Below, in pieces: positions 6,797 to 13,158 of a stretch of 13,158 nucleotides of DNA (positions within the stretch are counted from its first letter, which is position 1; each line of letters begins with the position of its first letter). The DNA is taken from positions 1-13,158 of the forward strand of contig PWIZ01000025.1 of NCBI GenBank assembly GCA_003560175.1, given 5' to 3'. The notes under the pieces are model-generated. The model did not search any database and had not been told where the DNA came from. It saw nothing but the letters and a program-made list of their open reading frames with translations. The stretch is from Halomonas sp. (lineage in GTDB: Bacteria; Pseudomonadota; Gammaproteobacteria; Pseudomonadales; Halomonadaceae). The translations under genes were made by a program, and so were the position numbers.

Positions 6797-6853
6797 AGCA
6801 CCACGCCATTAACACTCACGTCATTCACTCCACAGGCGCACGGAACGCAATCG

Positions 6854-7654
6854 ATGCAGGCGCTCTCCCTGGCCATTCTGGCCTTGCTTCTCTATCTCGC
6901 CGCTGCCTCCTGGCAGGGCCTGGTGCTGCTTCACAGGGCCTCACCACAGCCGCTGCTGGTGCGCGGCATGATCCTGCTGGGGCTGCTCTGCCACCTGCCG
7001 CTGGCCGTCGGCCTGTTCGGTCACGGCGAGCCGGTGATGCCCGGCATCTCCACCAGCGTGATCCTGATCAGCGCCGGCGTGGTCGCGATGCTGCTGCTGG
7101 TCAGCCTGTTCAAGCCGATACTCAACGCGGCCGTGGGTATCCTGCCGCTGGCTGGGCTGGCACTGCTGCTGGCGGCGTGGCTCCCCAGCCCCGAGCGCGT
7201 CGAGGGACTGACCCCGGGTATCGCCCTGCACGCCCTGAGCTCGCTACTGGCCTTCGCCGTACTGGCCATTGCCGCCGTTCAAGCGGTGCTGCTGGGCCTG
7301 CAGAACCGAGCACTGCGCCAGCACCATATCCGCGGACTGGTTCAGGCGCTGCCACCGCTCACCACTATGGAGCGAGTTCTCTTCGAGCTGATCTGGGGCG
7401 GTGTGGGGCTGCTTACCCTGTCGATCTTCAGCGGCTTTCTGTTCCTCGACAGCATGTTCGCCCAGCACCTGGCCCACAAGACCATCCTCTCCCTGGCGGC
7501 CTGGATGATCTTCTCGGTGCTTCTTTTCAGCCACCACCGGCTGGGCTGGCGGGGCATGCGCGCGGTGCGCTGGACCCTGGGCGGCTGCGGCGTGCTGCTG
7601 ATCGCCTATTTCGGCAGCAAGTTCGTGCTGGAGGTCCTGCTGGGCCGCGGCTGA
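6854..7654 (+). CDS. ypjD: CcsA-like inner membrane protein YpjD (cytochrome c assembly family)
   Basis: Polytopic membrane protein of the cytochrome c assembly (CcsA/ResC-like) family; E. coli YpjD has 263 residues and this one has 266. Its exact function is not settled. By eye there are about eight hydrophobic segments, near residues 3-26, 36-55, 66-86, 92-110, 124-149, 176-198, 211-227 and 240-263. Conserved-looking histidines are His126 (IALHALSSLLAF) and His208 (LAHKTILSLAAW), the usual positions for haem-ligand histidines in this family. A canonical WWD haem-handling loop was not seen, which matches the YpjD subgroup rather than true CcsA. The ATG at 6854 has a weak GGA upstream. Order ffh/ypjD/corB is the same as in E. 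coli, which supports the name. Confidence 0.88.
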   Translation: MQALSLAILALLLYLAAASWQGLVLLHRASPQPLLVRGMILLGLLCHLPLAVGLFGHGEPVMPGISTSVILISAGVVAMLLLVSLFKPILNAAVGILPLAGLALLLAAWLPSPERVEGLTPGIALHALSSLLAFAVLAIAAVQAVLLGLQNRALRQHHIRGLVQALPPLTTMERVLFELIWGGVGLLTLSIFSGFLFLDSMFAQHLAHKTILSLAAWMIFSVLLFSHHRLGWRGMRAVRWTLGGCGVLLIAYFGSKFVLEVLLGRG

Positions 7655-7670
7655 GGCCCTCCCCGGCGCC

Positions 7671-7700
7671 TTGACAGCGTGCGTGCACGTCCCGTCAAAT
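7671..7700 (+). promoter_or_regulatory. Possible promoter/dyad between ypjD and corB
   Basis: A perfect -35 TTGACA (7671-7676) and TCAAAT (7695-7700, 4 of 6) are 18 bp apart. The same stretch holds TTGAC (7671-7675) and GTCAA (7694-7698) as inverted ends around a small palindrome CGTGCACG (7682-7689). It may give corB its own transcript, with a possible operator over the promoter. Confidence 0.35.
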
Positions 7701-7718
7701 CGAGCCTGACACGCCAAC

Positions 7719-7723
7719 GAGGA
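7719..7723 (+). promoter_or_regulatory. Shine-Dalgarno (GAGGA) that fixes a TTG start for corB
   Basis: GAGGA lies 9 nt before TTG 7733-7735. The upstream in-frame GTG at 7679 has no ribosome binding site and would add 18 residues absent from E. coli CorB. Confidence 0.65.
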
Positions 7724-7732
7724 CCCTTCGAC

Positions 7733-9004
7733 TTGAGCGACGACTTCCCGCTGGGATTGCTGTTCGGCCTACTGTTCCTGCTAATCTGCCTCTCCGCCTT
7801 CTTCTCCAGTTCCGAGACCGGCATGATGTCGCTCAACCGTTACCGGCTGAGCCACCAGGCCAACAGCGGCGAACCGAGGGCACAGCGCGTAGCGCGGCTA
7901 CTGGCCAGGCCAGACCGTCTGATCGGCGTGATCTTGATCGGCAACAACTTCGTCAACAACCTGGCGGCCTCCATCGCCACTATCATCGCCATCCATTTCT
8001 TCGGCGAGGTCACCGGCCCCGCGGTGGCCACGGCACTGCTGACTATCACCGTACTGATCTTCGCTGAGGTGACCCCCAAGACCTATGCGGCGGTGAAGCC
8101 CGAGCGTATCGCCTTCCCCGCCTCCCGCGTGCTGGAGCCACTGCTCAAGCTGCTCTACCCCCTGGTCTGGCTGGTCAATGCCATCTCCAACGGCCTGCTG
8201 CGCATGATGGGCGTGAAGAACATCGACGGCAGCGGCGACCACCTGACCCGCGACGAACTGCGCACCGTGGTCCACGAGGCGGGCACCCTGATTCCCCAGC
8301 GCCACCAGGCCATGCTGCTATCGATTCTCGACCTGGAGAACGTCACCGTGAACGACATCATGGTGCCGCGCCACGAAGTGATGGGTATCGACCTGGATGA
8401 CGACCTGGAAGTGATCCTGACCCAGATTCGCACCAGCCAGCACACCCGGGTGCCGGTCTACAAGGGCGACATCAACAACATCATCGGCATGCTGCATCTG
8501 CGCAACGCGGCGCGTTTTCTCTCCCGGGACGAGGTGACCAAGGCGGCCATCGTCCAGGAGGCCCGCGAGCCCTATTTCATTCCCGAGTCCACGCAGCTCC
8601 ATACACAGCTGCTCAATTTCCAGAAACAGAAACGGCGCATCGGCATCGTGGTGGACGAGTACGGTGACGTGGAGGGTCTGGTGACCCTGGAGGATATCCT
8701 CGAGGAGATCGTCGGCGAATTCACCACCGATGTGGCGGGCATGGAGCAGGATATCCACCGCCAGGAGGACGGCAGCCAGCTCATCGATGGCACCGCCACT
8801 ATTCGCGACATCAACAAGACCCTCGGCTGGCAGCTGCCCACCGACGGACCCAAGACCCTCAACGGCTTGATCCTCGAGCACCTGGAAGCCTTTCCCGACG
8901 GCCCCGCCTGCCTGCAGGTGGGCAACGTGCGCATGGAGATTCTCGAGGTGCGCGACAATCTGGTCACCGCCGCACGCTGCTGGCAAGCTCCTCGCCGCCG
9001 CTGA
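7733..9004 (+). CDS. corB: CNNM/CorC-family membrane protein CorB (HlyC/CorC family)
   Basis: Integral membrane protein of the CNNM/CorC family, implicated in Mg2+ (and Co2+) efflux or its control; E. coli CorB (YfjD) is the closest relative I recognise. The 423 residues show an N-terminal DUF21/CNNM membrane domain: first helix about 7-26, the SETG turn at 27-30, LIGNNFVNNLA (68-78) and FAEVTPKT with Glu112 and Pro115-Lys116. A regulatory CBS pair follows (NDIMVPRHEVMGID; then IVVDEYGDVEGLVTLEDILEEIVGEF), and a C-terminal CorC_HlyC domain with LIDGTATIRDINK. Start: no ATG is available. TTG at 7733 has GAGGA 9 nt upstream, whereas GTG 7679 has none. It follows ypjD by 78 nt, with a possible extra promoter in between. 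It is convergent with the acyltransferase gene, only 13 bp separating the stops. The HCC name HlyC is historical; no haemolysin is implied. Confidence 0.92.
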   Translation: MSDDFPLGLLFGLLFLLICLSAFFSSSETGMMSLNRYRLSHQANSGEPRAQRVARLLARPDRLIGVILIGNNFVNNLAASIATIIAIHFFGEVTGPAVATALLTITVLIFAEVTPKTYAAVKPERIAFPASRVLEPLLKLLYPLVWLVNAISNGLLRMMGVKNIDGSGDHLTRDELRTVVHEAGTLIPQRHQAMLLSILDLENVTVNDIMVPRHEVMGIDLDDDLEVILTQIRTSQHTRVPVYKGDINNIIGMLHLRNAARFLSRDEVTKAAIVQEAREPYFIPESTQLHTQLLNFQKQKRRIGIVVDEYGDVEGLVTLEDILEEIVGEFTTDVAGMEQDIHRQEDGSQLIDGTATIRDINKTLGWQLPTDGPKTLNGLILEHLEAFPDGPACLQVGNVRMEILEVRDNLVTAARCWQAPRRR

Positions 9005-9011
9005 GGGCGGC
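8994..9011. repeat. GC hairpin spanning the corB stop
   Basis: GCCGCC (8994-8999) / GGCGGC (9006-9011) form a 6-bp stem over the corB stop codon, in the 13-bp space between convergent corB and the acyltransferase gene. No T-run follows on either strand, so it is at best a weak bidirectional stop. Confidence 0.35.
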
Positions 9012-9017
9012 CCGGAA

Positions 9018-9755
9018 TCAGGGGCGCTCCAGCATCTCTTCCACCGCCGGTTCGGCCCAGCAGTCCGCCTCCGCCTTGAGCTCCCTGACTCGCCGCTCAA
9101 GCATCGCCCGGGTTGCCCACTCCGCGGGGTGCTGCTCGCCGAAGTGCAGCGCTACCCGGGCGCGGAAGCGGCGCGGCCGGCCGCTGAGAGCCGGACCGTT
9201 GGCGTGGGAGGTCCAGGAACCCCACAGACCCGAAAGCCCTGCCGGAATCACCGGCACCGGGTCCCGTGCCAGGATCAGCTCCAAGCCTCGACGGAAGTCG
9301 TGGATCTCCCCGTCCGGCGTCAGGCGCCCCTCGGGGAAGAGCATCACCACCTCGCCGTCGCTCAGGGCTCGACTCACCTCGTGAAGAGCACGGCGAACGT
9401 TGCCCGGGTCGTGGCGCTCCGACTCCACGGGGATCGCCCCCACCAGGCGGAACAGCCAATTGAGCCAGGGCGAGTCGTAGATCGGCTTGTCCATCAGGAA
9501 GCGTAGCGGGCGCCGACTGGCGCCGCCGATGACCAGGGCATCCATGAAGCTGACATGGTTGCAGACCACCAGGGCCGCACCATGGGCGGGAATATGGTCT
9601 GCGCCGCGCAGGCGCAGCCGGTAGACGAGACGCACCGTGAGGGAGACCAGGAGGCGCACCACCGGTCGCGGGCGACGCACCAACCACCAGATCAGCATCA
9701 GCCCCAGGCCAGCGAGCACTGCCCAGACAGCCAGCCCCCACTCCAGGGCAATCAC
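9018..9755 (-). CDS. PlsC-type 1-acyl-glycerol-3-phosphate acyltransferase family protein
   Basis: Membrane-associated acyltransferase of the LPLAT/PlsC superfamily, which transfers acyl chains to lysophospholipid-like acceptors; the real substrate is not determinable here. The 245-residue product has one N-terminal membrane helix (about 5-26), then a basic stretch. Block I is the catalytic NHVSFMD (His67, Asp72), block III is FPEGR (140-144), and block IV is VPVIPAGLSG (167-176). These match the HX4D and FPEG signatures and are intact. Length fits PlsC-like proteins (about 240-270). The start is GTG at 9755, overlapping the TGA of the upstream tetR gene by four bases (GTGA), with GAGG about 11 nt away, so translation is probably coupled to the regulator. 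It is not the essential plsC with certainty; it could be an accessory paralogue for membrane or lipid A remodelling, which the regulator pairing favours. Confidence 0.85.
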   Translation of the reverse strand: MIALEWGLAVWAVLAGLGLMLIWWLVRRPRPVVRLLVSLTVRLVYRLRLRGADHIPAHGAALVVCNHVSFMDALVIGGASRRPLRFLMDKPIYDSPWLNWLFRLVGAIPVESERHDPGNVRRALHEVSRALSDGEVVMLFPEGRLTPDGEIHDFRRGLELILARDPVPVIPAGLSGLWGSWTSHANGPALSGRPRRFRARVALHFGEQHPAEWATRAMLERRVRELKAEADCWAEPAVEEMLERP

Positions 9756-10369
9756 GTCGTGGACGGCCTCGCCTTGAGCCCCGCCAGGATGGTGCAGAGC
9801 AGTTGGTCCAGCAGTTCGCCGACCTCCAGCTGCTGACCCTGCCAGTAGCCCAGGCGTTCATTGAGCCCGAGCAGCACCAGGCCGTGAACGCTGCCCCAGA
9901 GGGTGCGTGCAAGGCGCCGAGCCTCCAGGTCATCCAGCGCCGGCTGATACTCCTTCAGGGTAGCCTCCACGCGCAGAAAGAGCCCTTCGATCATGTCGCT
10001 CTGACGCTTGTCCAGCTCGCCCTCCTGGGCCAGGGGATAGTCGAACAGCAGCTGCCAGCGATAGGCATCGCGCTGGGCAAACTCCCAATAGGCGCGCGCC
10101 AGGGCGCTGAGCCGCTCCTTCGGGGTGGCTTCGCTGGTCAACGGCTCGATCACTTCGCGCAGGTGCGCCAGGGTCTCGATGTTGACGTGCTGCAACAGAT
10201 TATTGAAGCTGCCGTACAGCTTGAGCAGGGTGCTGGGAGCGCAACCCACCTCCCGGGCCAGGGCGCGCAGGGAGAGGCTGTGCACCGGGTTCTCCTGCAG
10301 CCAGGCACCGCAAGCCGCCATGACCTGGGCATGGAGCGCCTCGGGTGCATGCTGTCTGGGACGAGCCAT
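9752..10369 (-). CDS. TetR/AcrR-family transcriptional regulator
   Basis: One-component repressor-type protein, 205 residues, typical for the family. The N-terminal helix-turn-helix is about residues 33-56 (SLRALAREVGCAPSTLLKLYGSF). The C-terminal ligand domain contains TLWGSVHGLVLLGL (157-169), resembling the W..HG signature of WHG-type TetR C-domains. The frame is open upstream to 10516, but the ATG at 10369 (MARPRQHAPE) is used because GAGGA lies 4 nt upstream. It is followed by the acyltransferase gene with a 4-base overlap, and both are probably one operon. A candidate promoter (10443-10472) and a palindrome (10409-10434) upstream suggest autoregulation. The effector is unknown; fatty acid or acyl-CoA sensing is a guess from the neighbour. 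Confidence 0.88.
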   Translation of the reverse strand: MARPRQHAPEALHAQVMAACGAWLQENPVHSLSLRALAREVGCAPSTLLKLYGSFNNLLQHVNIETLAHLREVIEPLTSEATPKERLSALARAYWEFAQRDAYRWQLLFDYPLAQEGELDKRQSDMIEGLFLRVEATLKEYQPALDDLEARRLARTLWGSVHGLVLLGLNERLGYWQGQQLEVGELLDQLLCTILAGLKARPSTT

Positions 10370-10408
10370 CGTTTCCTCGCGAGCCTCGAGCGGGCGGTTG
10401 CGTAAGCG

Positions 10409-10434
10409 GGACCGGTGCGAGGTCGCATCGGTCC
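10409..10434. promoter_or_regulatory. Candidate TetR operator (near-perfect palindrome)
   Basis: Half-sites GGACCGGTGCGA (10409-10420) and TCGCATCGGTCC (10423-10434) are reverse complements at 11 of 12 positions, with a 2-bp centre. The site sits at about the predicted tetR transcription start, 40 bp upstream of the tetR ATG, and 155 bp upstream of the SRAP-family gene on the other strand. Its size and position suit a TetR-family dimer binding its own promoter. Confidence 0.5.
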
Positions 10435-10442
10435 GGTCACCA

Positions 10443-10472
10443 AGGATAGCGCATTTCGAACACTGTTTTCGA
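10443..10472 (-). promoter_or_regulatory. Candidate promoter of tetR-acyltransferase operon
   Basis: Minus-strand -35 TCGAAA (10472-10467, 4 of 6) and -10 TATCCT (10448-10443, 4 of 6) with an 18-bp spacer. The predicted start near 10436 puts the palindrome directly downstream. An imperfect TCGAA/TTCGA dyad overlaps the -35. Confidence 0.45.
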
Positions 10473-10579
10473 TACCCGCACGTCCCCATGCCGCTTTTCC
10501 CGCTATCTCCCACCACAGAATGCGCTCCGCCCTTTCCTCCACTCCTTCACTTGGTTACCCTGAACGGCCTACCTCCTGC

Positions 10580-10583
10580 GGAG
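10580..10583 (+). promoter_or_regulatory. Shine-Dalgarno (GGAG) of the SRAP-family gene
   Basis: GGAG 5 nt before ATG 10589 fixes the MAGR start. The preceding CTCC (10573-10576) can pair with it in a 4-bp, 3-nt-loop hairpin. Confidence 0.55.
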
Positions 10584-10588
10584 CGCCC

Positions 10589-11263
10589 ATGGCCGGACGA
10601 CTGCATATCGCCCCCTTCGACCTCGCGCGCCTGCTGCCAGAACTGACCGTCGACGCTCCCTTGGTGACCAGCCCCAACATGGCCCCGCGCCGCATGCTCT
10701 CGGCCATTCGCCTGGAGGCTGGCCGGCTGCGGCTAAGCCGGCTGTTCTGGGGACTCACCCCACCCTGGCTGGAAGTACTCGACCACGCGCCCCACTGCGC
10801 CCGAGCAGAATCGCTGGAGTCGCGCCCGATGTTCCGCGAGGCCTTCCAGGCGAGGCGATGCCTGGTGCCGGCCAGCGGCGTCTATGCCTGGAAACCCCAG
10901 CCGCGTTTCAAGCAGCCCTTCCTGATAACCCGAGTCGACCGCGGCCCGCTGCTGCTGGCGGGGCTGTGGTGCCGCTTCCACACCAGCCTGGCGGAGCATA
11001 CCGACTCCCTGGCGCTGATCACGGTATCGACCAATCGGCTGCTGGCGCCGCTCACCGACCGCCTGCCGGCGGTGATCGACCCCGCACAGGCACAGCGCTG
11101 GCTCGATCCCGAAACGCCGCTGGAGGAGGCCCGGGCCCTGCTCGTTCCCGCCCCGTTGGAACTGTTGGGCGCTTTCCCGGTATCAAGACGTGTGAACAGT
11201 CCCGCGCAACAGGACGCCGCCTGCGCCCATCCGGTCGGGCCGATGCTGCGCCAGCCCGACTGA
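10589..11263 (+). CDS. SRAP (YedK/HMCES)-family protein lacking the catalytic residues
   Basis: 224 residues, about the size of E. coli YedK. The SRAP fold is evident from SPNMAPRRM (28-36), FWGLTPPWL (53-61), CARAES (70-75), a run covering residues 79-95 that leads into GVYAW (97-101), TDRLPAVI (156-163) and AFPVSRRVNSP (195-205). Active SRAP proteins link Cys2 to abasic sites in single-stranded DNA, helped by Asn75, Glu105 and His160 (YedK numbering). Here the second residue is Ala (MAGR instead of MCGR), NARxE reads CARAE (Cys70), the WFEW/FYEW Glu reads Ala100 (GVYAW), and the His before Asp-Arg reads Thr156. All four appear substituted, so cross-linking is predicted to be lost. A role in DNA binding or regulation is possible. 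The start is set by GGAG 5 nt upstream. It is divergent from tetR and 49 nt upstream of the M16 protease gene. Confidence 0.82.
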   Translation: MAGRLHIAPFDLARLLPELTVDAPLVTSPNMAPRRMLSAIRLEAGRLRLSRLFWGLTPPWLEVLDHAPHCARAESLESRPMFREAFQARRCLVPASGVYAWKPQPRFKQPFLITRVDRGPLLLAGLWCRFHTSLAEHTDSLALITVSTNRLLAPLTDRLPAVIDPAQAQRWLDPETPLEEARALLVPAPLELLGAFPVSRRVNSPAQQDAACAHPVGPMLRQPD

Positions 11264-11302
11264 GGCCACCGCAATACAACGAGCCACGATGCCCAGATCC
11301 AC

Positions 11303-11307
11303 AGGAG
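11303..11307 (+). promoter_or_regulatory. Shine-Dalgarno (AGGAG) of the M16 protease gene
   Basis: AGGAG 5 nt before ATG 11313 sets the start and lies inside an alternative in-frame extension from ATG 11289, which has no such site. Confidence 0.6.
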
Positions 11308-11312
11308 AGACG

Positions 11313-13158
11313 ATGTCCCTTACCCCGACCGCCCGCGGCCTGGCCGCTGCCGCGGCCCTGCTGATCACTGGCCCCGCCCTTGCCGAGCCCGCCCCCGAGG
11401 CCGACGCCATCGCCGAGGTGGTCACGCCGCTGGTCAGCCCCCACGACAGCCGCGACTACCGGGTACTGACCCTGGAGAACGGCCTCACCGCCCTGCTGGT
11501 CAGCGACCCCGATGCGGACAAGGCTGCCGCCTCCATGAACGTCTCGGTGGGCAGCGCTCAGGACCCGGGTGACCTCGCCGGCCTGGCCCACTTCCTGGAG
11601 CACATGCTGTTCCTGGGCACCGAGCCCTTTCCGGAAGCCGATGCCTACCAGGGCTATATCTCGCGACACGGCGGCAGCCACAACGCCTTTACCGCGCCAC
11701 GGGACACCAACTACTTCTTCGACATCGATCCCGACGCCCTGGAAGGCGCCCTGGACCGCTTCAGTCAGTTCTTCATCTCACCGCTGTTCAACGCCGACCA
11801 GCTGGAGAGTGAGCGCAATATCGTGCACTCCGAATACATGGCGCGCATCCGCGATGACGGCCGGCGCGAGAACGACGTGCTCAACGCGCTGCTCAATCCG
11901 GAGAACTCCACCACCGGCTTCTCCGTAGGCAGCCGCGAGACCCTGGCCGACCGCCCCCCGGGCGAGCCCAGCCTGCGCGAACGGGTGATCGACTTCTACC
12001 AGCGCTACTACGACGCCAACGTCATGCAGCTGGCGCTGGTGGCACCGCAGCCCCTGGACGAGCTCGAGTCTCTGGTCGCCGAGCGCTTCGCCGTCATCGC
12101 CGACCGCGGGCTGTCCGCTCCCCAGATCACCGAGCCGCTGGTGCTCGACGACACCCTCCCCCAACGGGTCGCGCTGCAATCGGTGCGCGACAGCCGTCAG
12201 CTGCGCCTGCTGTTCCCGATCCCCGACCCCATCGCCGAGTATCGGCACAAGCCCGCCGACCTCATCGCCCACCTGCTGGGCCACGAGGGTGACGGCAGCC
12301 TGCTGGCGGTGCTGCGGGAGGCCGGCTGGGCCGATGGCCTATCCGCCGGGGTCTCCCGCAGTGACGGCCACCACGCCCTGTTCAGCGTCAACGTCAGCCT
12401 GACCCCGGCCGGCGCCGAGGCTCGCGACGCCATCGAGGCAACCCTCTTCGCCGCCATCGAACGGCTACGCGAGGGGGGGCTCGAGGCATGGCGCTACGAC
12501 GAGAAGGCGAGGCTCGCCGAGCAGGAGTTTCGCTTCCAGCAGCATGGCGCGCCCCGCCAGGAGGCCATGCGGCTTTCCATGAACCTGTCGCGCTTCCCGG
12601 TGGAAGACGTGCAGTATGCCGCCTACCGCATGGATGGTTTCGAGTCTGAGCGCAGCGAGGCCTACCTCGATGCCCTCACCCCCGACAACCTGATCCGACT
12701 CTACAGCGCCCCCGACGTGGAGGGCGACGAAACCTCCCCCTGGTTCCACGCCCCTTGGGGTAAAGACAGGGTTGAAGACAAACGCCAGGAGGACAGTACC
12801 GCAGCCGCAGCGCTGTCCGGCCTGGCACTGCCCGATCCCAACCCCTTCATCGCCGAGGACCTCACGCTGCGTGACGCCCAGGACGAACGACCGCAGCGGC
12901 TGGTGGAGGAGCCAGCCTTCGACCTCTGGCACATGGCGGACGCCACCTTCAACACCCCCAAGGTGGAGTGGCGATTCAGCCTGCAGCACCCGGATGCGGC
13001 CAGCTCCGCCCGGGATGCCGCGCTGGCCCGGCTGCTGGCCGGCTGGCTGGATGACAGCCTCAACGAGGCCTTCTATCCGGCGCGCCTGGCCGGCCAGCAC
13101 TTCGAGGCCTATGCCCACGCACGCGGCATCACCCTCTCCTTCTCCGGCTGGCGCGACC
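11313..13158 (+). CDS. Pitrilysin-type M16 zinc peptidase, cut by window edge
   Basis: Secreted zinc metallopeptidase of family M16 (pitrilysin/insulinase subfamily), expected to degrade peptides in the periplasm. An N-terminal signal peptide is clear: hydrophobic stretch about 9-22, likely cleavage after GPALA at residue 25 minus one (Ala24). The zinc motif is His93-Phe-Leu-Glu96-His97, with Glu174 exactly 76 residues after His97, the family inverted HXXEH and third ligand; Glu167 is the conserved preceding acidic residue. The GGSHNAFT and NYFFDI segments are also typical. The visible 615 residues correspond to roughly two thirds of a 900-960 residue pitrilysin-like protein; no stop codon occurs before the right edge. 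E. coli PtrA is the nearest named relative, but I leave the symbol blank because orthology cannot be judged. It lies 49 nt after the SRAP-family gene and is probably cotranscribed with it. Confidence 0.92.
   Translation, partial: MSLTPTARGLAAAAALLITGPALAEPAPEADAIAEVVTPLVSPHDSRDYRVLTLENGLTALLVSDPDADKAAASMNVSVGSAQDPGDLAGLAHFLEHMLFLGTEPFPEADAYQGYISRHGGSHNAFTAPRDTNYFFDIDPDALEGALDRFSQFFISPLFNADQLESERNIVHSEYMARIRDDGRRENDVLNALLNPENSTTGFSVGSRETLADRPPGEPSLRERVIDFYQRYYDANVMQLALVAPQPLDELESLVAERFAVIADRGLSAPQITEPLVLDDTLPQRVALQSVRDSRQLRLLFPIPDPIAEYRHKPADLIAHLLGHEGDGSLLAVLREAGWADGLSAGVSRSDGHHALFSVNVSLTPAGAEARDAIEATLFAAIERLREGGLEAWRYDEKARLAEQEFRFQQHGAPRQEAMRLSMNLSRFPVEDVQYAAYRMDGFESERSEAYLDALTPDNLIRLYSAPDVEGDETSPWFHAPWGKDRVEDKRQEDSTAAAALSGLALPDPNPFIAEDLTLRDAQDERPQRLVEEPAFDLWHMADATFNTPKVEWRFSLQHPDAASSARDAALARLLAGWLDDSLNEAFYPARLAGQHFEAYAHARGITLSFSGWRD

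Noticed and set aside
9097..9933. 278-codon open frame on the minus strand overlapping the acyltransferase and tetR genes
   Set aside because: It lies in another frame across two genes with clear motifs. It is Gly/Pro/Arg/Ala-rich and has no domain.
10370..10516. 49-residue N-terminal extension of the TetR protein
   Set aside because: It crosses the inferred promoter and palindrome and is unlike TetR N-termini. ATG 10369 has a good GAGGA.
10415..10588. 58-residue N-terminal extension of the SRAP-family protein
   Set aside because: SRAP proteins begin at the residue just before Cys2, and the MAGR start has its own GGAG. The extension has no similarity to the family.
1..13158. Mobile elements, CRISPR arrays, defence or biosynthetic islands, RNA genes
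   Set aside because: No transposase or integrase of mobile type (XerD is the housekeeping recombinase), no repeat-spacer pattern, no tRNA or rRNA sequence, and no visible compositional break.

Overview
The window is a stretch of gammaproteobacterial chromosome, GC-rich throughout and tightly packed with housekeeping genes. Protein motifs and gene order (xerD-dsbC-hom beside rplS-trmD-rimM-rpsP, then ffh, ypjD and a CorB/CNNM gene) resemble pseudomonads and their marine/halophilic relatives. A Halomonas-like (Halomonadaceae) bacterium is my best guess, but that is an inference from recall and was not searched. There is no insertion sequence, phage gene, CRISPR array, rRNA or tRNA.

Left block (1-6634, all on the minus strand, read from right to left). 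ffh (SRP GTPase) has its own sigma70-type promoter at 6672-6700. The ribosome-maturation operon follows: rpsP, rimM, trmD, rplS. It has a good promoter at 5183-5211, a leader hairpin before rpsP and two tandem hairpins after rplS that probably end it. Next is a tightly packed xerD-dsbC-hom cluster. xerD and dsbC abut as TGAATG. hom starts at a TTG codon with a strong Shine-Dalgarno and runs off the left edge, with its C-terminal part missing.

Middle block (6854-9004, plus strand), divergent from ffh: ypjD, a CcsA-like polytopic membrane protein, then a CorB-type CNNM/CBS/CorC_HlyC protein that also starts at TTG. The ffh/ypjD gap holds an 11-bp perfect inverted repeat between the two candidate promoters.

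Right block. A tetR-family gene and a PlsC-type acyltransferase form a coupled minus-strand pair (GTGA overlap), convergent with corB. A near-perfect 26-bp palindrome just downstream of the inferred tetR promoter is a candidate autoregulatory operator. Divergent from tetR is a SRAP (YedK/HMCES)-family gene in which the four key active-site residues (Cys2, Asn75, Glu105, His160 in YedK numbering) all appear to be replaced. Behind it is a secreted pitrilysin-type M16 zinc protease that is intact as far as the right edge of the window, where it is cut off.

Most of the window is ordinary core genome. The item most worth a second look is the apparently inactivated SRAP protein. After it come the tetR/acyltransferase regulatory arrangement and the unexplained dyads upstream of rpsP and between ffh and ypjD. 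No undescribed multi-gene system is evident.
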